DNA from: Rhizomicrobium sp.
Lineage (GTDB): Bacteria > Pseudomonadota > Alphaproteobacteria > Micropepsales > Micropepsaceae
Reading direction: 5' to 3'
Assembly (NCBI GenBank): GCA_025451875.1
Contig: JANWJQ010000011.1
Span: 1-33,217 of the forward strand
Length of the DNA: 33,217 bases
The position numbers and the translations under genes are program-made. Shown piece by piece: positions 7,944-15,320 of this stretch; position 1 is the first letter of the stretch, and each line of letters starts with the position of its first letter. The notes beneath the pieces were generated by a model that was not told the origin of the DNA, searched no databases, and worked only from the letters and a program-made list of their open reading frames with translations.

Positions 7944-10114
7944 GCCTGTTTCCTCCCCGCCAGAACGTCGCGATCGATGGGAAGTCTTCGCAAGGCGATG
8001 CCCGTCGCCGCATAAATCGCGTTGCGCAGCGCAGGCGGGCCGGATGTTGCGCCGGTTTCGCCGATGCCGCCTGGCGCCTCGCCGCTCTTGACGATATGCA
8101 CGTCGATGGGCGGCGTCTGGTCGATTCGCAGCATGCGGTAGTCGTTGAAGTTGGACAGCTGCACGCGGCCGTTCTTGATCGGCACGTCGCCATAAAGTGC
8201 CGCGGTGAGGCCAAAGATCAGCCCGCCCTGCAACTGCGCCCGGATGGTGTCGGGATTGACGGCGATCCCGGTATCGACCGCTGTGGTGATGCGGCGCAGA
8301 CGGACTTCGCCCTGCTTGTCCACTTCGGCCTCGATCACCGAAGCGATGAAGCTGCCGAAGGATGGTTGCAACGAAACGCCGCGGCCCGTCCGCGGCGGCA
8401 GCGGATCGCCCCAGCCGGATTTCTTCGCGACGAGATCCAGAACGCCGCGCGCGCGCGGCGAGGTGTCCAGCATATCGCGGCGGAATGCGACCGGATCCTT
8501 GCCCACCTTGCGCGCCAATTCGTCCATGAAACATTCGATGGCGAAGACATTGTTATTGGGGCCCACGCCGCGCCAGAACCCGGTCGTCAACCCCGGCGGT
8601 TCAACGCGTGTGAATTCGACATGGAAATTGGGGATGTTGTAGGGCGTGTCCACCGCGCTATCGACGGCATCGATGTCGATGCCTTTCTGGAAAGCGGGCG
8701 GCAGCCAACGCGCCAGCACGGCGGAGCCGGAAACGCGGTATTTCAAGCCGACGATCTTGCCGTCCGACAGGCTGGCCGAAATCGTGTCGCGATAGGCGGG
8801 ACGGTAGACATCGTGCTGCATGTCCTCTTCGCGGGTCCACACCACTTTCACCGGCACGCCATCCATGTGCTGCGCCACGCGCACGGCGCTGAGCGCCATG
8901 TCGGGTTCCAGCCTGCGGCCGAAGCCGCCGCCAAGCAGATGGTTGTAGGCTTTCACTTTTTCCAGCGGATAGCCGAGCAGCGTTGCCGCCGTCTGTTGCA
9001 CGCGCGCTATCACCTGGCTGCCGAGCCATATTTCGCACAGATCCGGCGTCAGATGCACCGTGCAGTTCATCGGTTCCATGGTGGCGTGGGCGAGCAGCGG
9101 CATCTCATAGGCGGCTTCGAATTTGTCGCCCTGGCTGAGGCCCTTGCGGATATCGCCGCGCGTCTTCGCGACCACGCCATCCTTCTTGCTGCCGGCACGA
9201 AGCTCGTGCCAGATCTGTTCGGACGAGACGCGTCCGTTCGCGCCGTCGTTCCAGGTCACGATGAGCGCATCGAGACCGCTCTTCGCCGCCCACATATGAT
9301 CGCCCACGACGGCCACCATGTCGTCGAGGACGATCACCTTGTGGACGCCGGGAATTTTCTTTGCCGCACTATCGTCCACATGGCCGACCTTGCCGCCCAG
9401 CACCGGGCTTTGTGCGATAGTGGCGAACTTCATGCCCGGCAACATGGCGTCGATGCCGTAGATCACCTTGCCGTCAGTCTTGTTCGGTGTATCGAGGCGT
9501 TTCATCGGTTTGCCGATGATCTTGAAATTCTTCGGATCCTTGAGCGGTGGATTTTTGGGCGGCGTCAACTTGCTCGCCGAATCCACCAACGCGGCATAAG
9601 CAAGCCTGCGGCCCGTAGCGGTGTGTATCACTTCGCCGTTCGAGGCCGTGCAACTCGCGGGATCGACTTTCCATTGTTGCGCCGCCGCCTGCACCAGCAT
9701 GGCGCGCGCGGAGGCGCCGGCGTTGCGCAGCGGCTTCCAGAAGGCGCGGATCGAATTGGAATTGCCGGTGACCTGGATGCCGAAGATCGGGTTGGCATAG
9801 AGCTTGTCGTCCGGCGGCGCATGCTCCAGCACGATCTTCGAATAATCGGCGTCGAGCTCTTCGGCGAGGATCATGGGGATTGCCGTGTAAACGCCCTGTC
9901 CCATTTCCACCTGCGGCATCACCAGAATGGTCTTGCCGTCTTTGGCGATGCGGATGAATGCGTTGGGCGCGAATTTTCCCGTAGGATCGTCCGGCACCTG
10001 TTCCGGTTCGTTGGCGGCGCGCACGGGCAGATGGAAAGCGAGAAGAAGTCCGCTGGCCAAGCCGCCCTTCAGAAGATTGCGGCGCGTTCCCGAGATATTT
10101 TCTATGATCGCCAT
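7940..10114 (-). CDS. Xanthine dehydrogenase family molybdopterin-binding subunit (isoquinoline 1-oxidoreductase beta-like, IorB/aldehyde dehydrogenase type)
   Basis: Tat-like signal TRRNLLKGG; ILVMPQVEMGQGVYTAIPMILAEEL; GGGFGRRLEPD; GGIGETGATSGPPALRNAIYAATG; adjacent 2Fe-2S and cytochrome subunits. Confidence 0.93.
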   Translation of the reverse strand: MAIIENISGTRRNLLKGGLASGLLLAFHLPVRAANEPEQVPDDPTGKFAPNAFIRIAKDGKTILVMPQVEMGQGVYTAIPMILAEELDADYSKIVLEHAPPDDKLYANPIFGIQVTGNSNSIRAFWKPLRNAGASARAMLVQAAAQQWKVDPASCTASNGEVIHTATGRRLAYAALVDSASKLTPPKNPPLKDPKNFKIIGKPMKRLDTPNKTDGKVIYGIDAMLPGMKFATIAQSPVLGGKVGHVDDSAAKKIPGVHKVIVLDDMVAVVGDHMWAAKSGLDALIVTWNDGANGRVSSEQIWHELRAGSKKDGVVAKTRGDIRKGLSQGDKFEAAYEMPLLAHATMEPMNCTVHLTPDLCEIWLGSQVIARVQQTAATLLGYPLEKVKAYNHLLGGGFGRRLEPDMALSAVRVAQHMDGVPVKVVWTREEDMQHDVYRPAYRDTISASLSDGKIVGLKYRVSGSAVLARWLPPAFQKGIDIDAVDSAVDTPYNIPNFHVEFTRVEPPGLTTGFWRGVGPNNNVFAIECFMDELARKVGKDPVAFRRDMLDTSPRARGVLDLVAKKSGWGDPLPPRTGRGVSLQPSFGSFIASVIEAEVDKQGEVRLRRITTAVDTGIAVNPDTIRAQLQGGLIFGLTAALYGDVPIKNGRVQLSNFNDYRMLRIDQTPPIDVHIVKSGEAPGGIGETGATSGPPALRNAIYAATGIALRRLPIDRDVLAGRKQA

Positions 10115-10123
10115 GGCGCGCCC

Positions 10124-10588
10124 CTAGGCTTCGCTCGCGGCGCGCTTGATCGCGGCGCGGATACGCACATAGGTGCCGCAGCGGCAGATGTTGCCTGCCA
10201 TGGCGGCGTCGATATCGGAGTCGTCGGGCTTGGGCGTGCTGGCGAGAAGCGCCGCAGCCGACATGATCTGCCCCGACTGGCAATAGCCGCACTGGATCAC
10301 TTCCAGGTCGAGCCACGCCTTTTGCACCTTGGCGCCCGCAGGCGTGTTGCCGACACCTTCGATGGTGGTGATCGCGCGATTGCCGACAGCACCGACCGGC
10401 AGCAAACAGGATCGCACCGGTTTGCCATCGACATGGACGGTGCAGGCGCCGCATTGCGCGATGCCGCAGCCGAATTTCGTGCCGGTCATGCCGAGAATAT
10501 CGCGCAGCACCCAGAGCAGCGGCATGTTGTCGGGCGCGTCGACGGGTTTTGCTTCGCCATTGATGTTGAGAGTTTTGGGTTGAGACAT
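10124..10588 (-). CDS. (2Fe-2S)-binding subunit of molybdenum dehydrogenase (IorA-like)
   Basis: [21 protein letters not shown] and [10 protein letters not shown]...NICRCGTY motifs; likely start [11 protein letters not shown] at 10588 rather than 10624. Confidence 0.93.
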   Translation of the reverse strand: MSQPKTLNINGEAKPVDAPDNMPLLWVLRDILGMTGTKFGCGIAQCGACTVHVDGKPVRSCLLPVGAVGNRAITTIEGVGNTPAGAKVQKAWLDLEVIQCGYCQSGQIMSAAALLASTPKPDDSDIDAAMAGNICRCGTYVRIRAAIKRAASEA

Positions 10589-10606
10589 CGGCACCCCCAA
10601 AGATCG

Positions 10607-10622
10607 GCTGACGAATGTCAGC
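10607..10622. repeat. Perfect inverted repeat GCTGAC-GAAT-GTCAGC in the leader of the molybdenum dehydrogenase operon
   Basis: 6-bp perfect arms, 18 bp upstream of the (-) strand start at 10588. Confidence 0.5.
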
Positions 10623-10772
10623 ATGTTGCCGCTAGGCTATTTTAAGACCGCCTGCCGCGCTAGAAGGATTGCAGCGCGACTCATTCTGAACAGGACACAT
10701 CACAAGACCTGTGCGATTGTTCGTCTGCCGGATTTGGCACGACTAAATCCTTGATGTTGTTAGGGGTACGGA

Positions 10773-11174
10773 ATGGCGCGCGCGACAGCGATTATCGAAA
10801 CGGCACATTACGCGACCACCATAGATGCGGGCGATCATCGAATCGTCGCTGATGAGCCGCCCGCCAATGGCGGCGCGGATGCTGGACCGGCGCCTTACGA
10901 TCTTCTGCTGGCGGCCCTGTCCGCCTGTACGGCGATCACGTTGAAGATGTATGCCGACCGCAAACAGTGGCAGCTGACGCGAGCGACGGTGGAACTTCAC
11001 TTCACCCGCGATGCGGAGAAGAATGAGCGCATCGACCGCGTTCTTCGCCTGGAAGGCGATCTGAGCGAGGAGCAGCGGGCGCGTTTTGCCGACATTGCCG
11101 AGCGGACGCCGGTGACGCTTACGCTGAAGCGCGGCCTACCGATCTTAACGACTCTGGCGCCAGCCGGACGTTAA
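10773..11174 (+). CDS. OsmC family protein
   Basis: 133 aa; GGADAGPAPYDLLLAALSACTAITLKMYADRKQW is typical of OsmC/Ohr-like proteins. Confidence 0.88.
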   Translation: MARATAIIETAHYATTIDAGDHRIVADEPPANGGADAGPAPYDLLLAALSACTAITLKMYADRKQWQLTRATVELHFTRDAEKNERIDRVLRLEGDLSEEQRARFADIAERTPVTLTLKRGLPILTTLAPAGR

Positions 11175-11187
11175 CACCTTAACGTCC
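11166..11187. repeat. Perfect hairpin GGACGTTAA-CACC-TTAACGTCC spanning the OsmC stop codon
   Basis: 9-bp perfect stem, 4-nt loop; no following T-tract. Confidence 0.65.
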
Positions 11188-11283
11188 TGTAGGGTGGGCC
11201 GATCTTTACCTTCCGCGCAAGCTTCACCCCCGTTAACCGGCGGCGACGGGTAGAAAAGCCCAGGGTTCTCTTTCCGGCTTTCG

Positions 11284-12231
11284 ATGTCTTCGCTCCGTGC
11301 CGCCTTCGCGGTCACTTTCGCGCTTTTCGGCGCACCCGCTGCTGTTGCGGGTGTGGTGACGGTGCATGGCGCAAAGCCGGTCACCGGCCGTGTCATCGTC
11401 CTGACGGCGAGTGACATCGCGCATCTGGGTCTTCGTGTCATATCGCTTCAACCCGCGCTCTACACGCCGCGTGTGCATGGCTATGGCGTCGTGTCTGATC
11501 TGACCGCGCTGGCGCAGACCGATGCTGCAGTGGAGATCGCCGCCGCCGCCGCGCGCCAAAGCCACGCCGATGTGCAGCGCGCACGCGCCTTGTTCGCGCA
11601 GGGCGGCGCGGTTTCGAAACAAAATCTCGATGCCGCGGAGAAACAGGCGGCAACGGACCAGACGGCGCTTCTGCTGGCACAGCGGCAGGAAGTCGTGCAA
11701 TTCGGTCCGCGATTGCCTTGGCGCGGAAAACATGCGGATGCGTCGATCCTGCGCGATCTTACGTCCGGCGACGTCGTTCTCGTGCGCGCGACATTCCCTC
11801 TGGATGCGCTTGCCGCCACGCAACCGCCGGAAATTTCCGTCACCCACCTGAGCGCGCAACAAGACCCTATAGGTTGGACGTCGAAGCGCATCTGGAGCGC
11901 GCCGGCCGACCCCACCATTCCGGGCCGCAGCTTTTTCGTGCTGATCTCCAAGAGCGATCTGCAGTCAGGCGAGCATGTGCTCGTTGCGTCGCCTATCGGA
12001 CCGACGGTGAATGGCGTGCAAATTCCGTCCGACGCCGTTGTGCTGAGCGAAGAAAAGACCTGGTGCTATCTGCAGATAGCGCCGGGGCAGTTCCAGCGCG
12101 TGCAGATCGATCTCAGCCGTCCGCATGGTGGGGGCTATTTCGTGGATGCCAGGCCGGACCTCTCTGTCGTGGTGCGCGGTTCGGGGCTTCTGCTCGCACG
12201 CGAACTCGGCGCCAGCGCCTTGCACTACTGA
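11284..12231 (+). CDS. Short RND periplasmic adaptor-like protein lacking recognisable lipoyl domain
   Basis: 315 aa; signal-peptide-like N-terminus, alpha-hairpin-like segment AAAAARQSHADVQRARALFAQGGAVSKQNLDAAEKQAATDQTALLL then beta-barrel-like region; immediately upstream of an RND permease. Confidence 0.75.
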   Translation: MSSLRAAFAVTFALFGAPAAVAGVVTVHGAKPVTGRVIVLTASDIAHLGLRVISLQPALYTPRVHGYGVVSDLTALAQTDAAVEIAAAAARQSHADVQRARALFAQGGAVSKQNLDAAEKQAATDQTALLLAQRQEVVQFGPRLPWRGKHADASILRDLTSGDVVLVRATFPLDALAATQPPEISVTHLSAQQDPIGWTSKRIWSAPADPTIPGRSFFVLISKSDLQSGEHVLVASPIGPTVNGVQIPSDAVVLSEEKTWCYLQIAPGQFQRVQIDLSRPHGGGYFVDARPDLSVVVRGSGLLLARELGASALHY

Positions 12232-12236
12232 CGCCC

Positions 12237-15200
12237 ATGGAATGGCTCATCTCCCTCTGCGTGCGACGCCGCCACATCGCGGTGATCCTGAGCGCGCTCG
12301 CGCTGGCGATGGAAGTGTGGGGCGCCTGGAACACGCCGCTGGATGTGTTTCCCGAATTCGCGCCGTCGCAGGTGACTGTTTACACGCAGGCGGCAGGCTT
12401 CACCGCCGAGCAGATCGAAGAGCTCATCACCCACCCTATTGAGAAAACGCTGAACGGCGCCAGTGGTGTCTCCACGGTGCGCTCCGAATCCATTCCGGGT
12501 TTGTCGGTTATTACCGTGGCGTTCGCGAGCAACGCCAATCTTTATAATGCGCGGCAGGATATTACCGACCGCATCGCGACCGTCCGCACGCAGCTTCCCA
12601 GCGAAGCGGGCACGCCGCAGCTTTCGCCGCTGACCCCTGGCACGCGCGACATTCTCAAGGTCGGCATGACGTCGGGCAAGATCGACCCTTATGCGCTGCG
12701 CGACATCGCCGAATATGTGATCAAGCCGCGGCTTCTGGCGCTGCCGGGTGTCGCGGTGGTGAAGATATTCGGCGGCGCGGTACGCGAGATCCATATCCAG
12801 CCGGACCCCAACACGCTCACCGCCTACGGCTTTTCGATCCCCGATCTTATCAAGGCCGCGCCGGCGGCGTTGGCCTTGCGCGGTGCGGGTTTCATCGATC
12901 TGCAAGGACAGCGCATCCTTATCCAGACCCCGACGCCGTCGCCCGATGTGCGCATCATCGGCGATGGCATCCTCGGGGTTCGCAACGGAACGCCCGTGCG
13001 GTTGCGTGATGTCGCCACGATCGAGCAAAAGCCGGCGCAGCGTACGGGCGATGCGCTGATCCAGGGCATGCCGGGCGTTCTATTCTCCGTGTCCAGCCAG
13101 TCGGGTGCGAACACGCTGGCGACGACGCGCGCTGTCGAACAGGCGTTGAAGGGGCTCGCGCCCAGCCTCAAGGCGCAGGGCATCACACTCTATCCGACGC
13201 TGCATCAGCCTGCGACGTTCATCGAGCGTGCGTTGGGCGGGCTTGAACGCTCCATGGCCATCGCCGCGCTACTCATCTTCTTCACGCTCTATGCGTTCCT
13301 GCGCGACATGCGTTCAGCGATCATCAGTTTTATCTCCATCCCGCTGTCGGTGCTGGCCGCCATCGGGGTGCTGGACTATTTCGGCTACACGCTGAACACG
13401 ATGACCCTCAGCGGATTGATCGTCGCGCTCGGCGTGCTGGTGGACGATGCGGTGGTCAGCGTGGAGAACATCCTGCGCCGCCTGCGCGACAATGCGCAGT
13501 CGCGCGAGCCGCTGTCGCGTATAGATGTCATCCGCAACGCGTCGTTCGAGGTTCATGGCCCCATTTTCTACGCAACGCTGGTGGTGCTCGCGGTCTTCCT
13601 GCCGGAACTGCTGTCGTCCAGCGTCCAGGGACGCTTCGTCGGTCCGCTGGCGCTGGCTTTCATGCTGTCGGTCGCTGCGTCTTTGGTGGTCGCGCTGACG
13701 ACGACACCGGCATTGTCCGCGCTGCTGCTCTATCCGGAAGACGCCCATGTCGATGCGGGTTGGGTTCTTCTACTCAAGCGTATCCAGGCAAGACTGATCG
13801 AGTTTTTCTACGATCATACCTATATTCCAATGACGCTTGTGGGCGCAGCTTTCGCGGCGTCTCTGTGGCTCCTGTCCACGCTGGGCGGAACCTTCCTGCC
13901 CGAATTCCGTGAAGGCCATCTCGTGGTGCAGGTAACAAGCACGCTGCCCGGCACATCCATCGATGAGATGCTGGCGCTGGGCAAGCGCATGAGCGCGGAC
14001 ATGATGGCGCTCCCTTATGTCGCAACCGTTGAGCAGCAGGTAGGCCGCGCGGAAGATTCCGACGACACCTTCGGTCCGCATCAAAGCGAATTCCAGGTTG
14101 AGTTGCGTCCCGATGTGTATGTCGATCAGGCAAAGGCGGAAGCGCAGATTCGCCAGATCGTCGGGCGTTACCCCGGCATCCAGAGCGAAGTGGTCACCTT
14201 CCTCGGCGACCGCATCAGCGAGACGCTGACGGGCCAGACCGCACAGGTGGCGATCAAGCTGTTTGGCGACGATCTCGATACGCTCGACGCTACGGCCTCG
14301 AAAGCTGTGAATGTGCTTGGGCGGGAGCCGGGCATTGTCGATCTGCAGTTCAAACGCCAGAGCCGCATGCCGGTGCTGGATGTGACGCCCGATCCCAATG
14401 CACTCGCCGCCACGGGCCTCAAAGCACAAGACGTTCTGGATACCGTCGCGTCCGACTATGCGGGCACGCAGGTCGGCGAGGCTTACGCCGGAACGGCGAC
14501 GGTGAACGTGCTCATTCAGCTTTCGGATAGCTGGCGGCAGCAGCCCAACCAGTTGCGCGATCTTACGATCGGCGGCGCGTTCGGACCGGTGCCGCTGTCC
14601 AGCGTCGCGAAGATCACCCCCGCCGAAGGCCGCTATAGCATTCTGCATGAGAATGGGCTGCGCTTTGTGCCGATCACGTTCAATGTCAGCAACCGTTCGC
14701 TGCAAGGCGCCGTGTCGGAAGCGGGCGATCGCATCGCGAACGCAGGCATCGTTCCGCCTGGCGTGCATGTGGAGTTTTCCGGCGCAGCCGCGGCGGAGCA
14801 GCACACACGCATCGAGCTTGTCTTCTATTCCGCGCTGGCGCTTGCGCTGGTGTTCGTCATTCTTCTGGTCGGCTTGCGTTGGCGAGGCGATGTCTGGTTG
14901 GTGATGGCGAACCTGCCGTTCAGCCTGATCGGTGGCATCCTCGCGATCTATTACGCCGGAATCGGGCTTTCGCTGGGCGCGTTGGTGGGATTGGTGACGG
15001 TATTCGGCATCAGCGCGCGCAACGCCATTCTGCTGCTCTCCTATTATGAGCAGCTTGTGACGCAGGAAGGCCGGCCGTGGGACGGCGCGACCCTGATCCT
15101 CGGTGCAAATGAACGGCTCGCACCCGTGTTGATGACCGCGATCTTGACCGCGATGGGCCTTGCGCCGCTAGCCATTGCGATCAACCAACCGGGTCAAGAG

Positions 15201-15317
15201 ATCAGCGGGCCGATGGCGATTGCCGTGCTGGGCGGCCTCGCCAGCTCGACGATCCTCAATCTGTTCCTGCTGCCGTCGCTGGCCGCGCGTTTCGGCCGAA
15301 CCGGACCGCAGAATTAG
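12237..15317 (+). CDS. CzcA/CusA-like (HME-related) RND efflux permease
   Basis: Start MEWLISLCVRRRHIAVIL at 12237 (supplied ORF extends 173 codons upstream, overlapping the adaptor); NTPLDVFPEFAPSQVTVYTQAAGFTAEQIEELITHPIEKTLNG is HME-like; TM4 LGVLVDDAVVSVENILRR. Confidence 0.92.
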   Translation: MEWLISLCVRRRHIAVILSALALAMEVWGAWNTPLDVFPEFAPSQVTVYTQAAGFTAEQIEELITHPIEKTLNGASGVSTVRSESIPGLSVITVAFASNANLYNARQDITDRIATVRTQLPSEAGTPQLSPLTPGTRDILKVGMTSGKIDPYALRDIAEYVIKPRLLALPGVAVVKIFGGAVREIHIQPDPNTLTAYGFSIPDLIKAAPAALALRGAGFIDLQGQRILIQTPTPSPDVRIIGDGILGVRNGTPVRLRDVATIEQKPAQRTGDALIQGMPGVLFSVSSQSGANTLATTRAVEQALKGLAPSLKAQGITLYPTLHQPATFIERALGGLERSMAIAALLIFFTLYAFLRDMRSAIISFISIPLSVLAAIGVLDYFGYTLNTMTLSGLIVALGVLVDDAVVSVENILRRLRDNAQSREPLSRIDVIRNASFEVHGPIFYATLVVLAVFLPELLSSSVQGRFVGPLALAFMLSVAASLVVALTTTPALSALLLYPEDAHVDAGWVLLLKRIQARLIEFFYDHTYIPMTLVGAAFAASLWLLSTLGGTFLPEFREGHLVVQVTSTLPGTSIDEMLALGKRMSADMMALPYVATVEQQVGRAEDSDDTFGPHQSEFQVELRPDVYVDQAKAEAQIRQIVGRYPGIQSEVVTFLGDRISETLTGQTAQVAIKLFGDDLDTLDATASKAVNVLGREPGIVDLQFKRQSRMPVLDVTPDPNALAATGLKAQDVLDTVASDYAGTQVGEAYAGTATVNVLIQLSDSWRQQPNQLRDLTIGGAFGPVPLSSVAKITPAEGRYSILHENGLRFVPITFNVSNRSLQGAVSEAGDRIANAGIVPPGVHVEFSGAAAAEQHTRIELVFYSALALALVFVILLVGLRWRGDVWLVMANLPFSLIGGILAIYYAGIGLSLGALVGLVTVFGISARNAILLLSYYEQLVTQEGRPWDGATLILGANERLAPVLMTAILTAMGLAPLAIAINQPGQEISGPMAIAVLGGLASSTILNLFLLPSLAARFGRTGPQN

Positions 15318-15320
15318 CGG

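Noticed and set aside
7944-8534. Upstream extension of the cytochrome c ORF
   Set aside because: Out-of-frame reading of the Mo-subunit gene; MTPFLGKIRDWYLGL at 7943 with ATGA overlap is the better start.
8096-10645. 849-aa plus-strand ORF antisense to the molybdenum subunit
   Set aside because: Composition is rich in His/Arg/Ala/Asp with no recognisable domain, typical of the antisense frame of a GC-rich gene; the minus-strand genes have clear motifs.
11718-12236. 173-codon N-terminal extension of the HME-RND permease ORF
   Set aside because: It is an out-of-frame reading of the adaptor gene; canonical RND N-terminus begins at the ATG at 12237.
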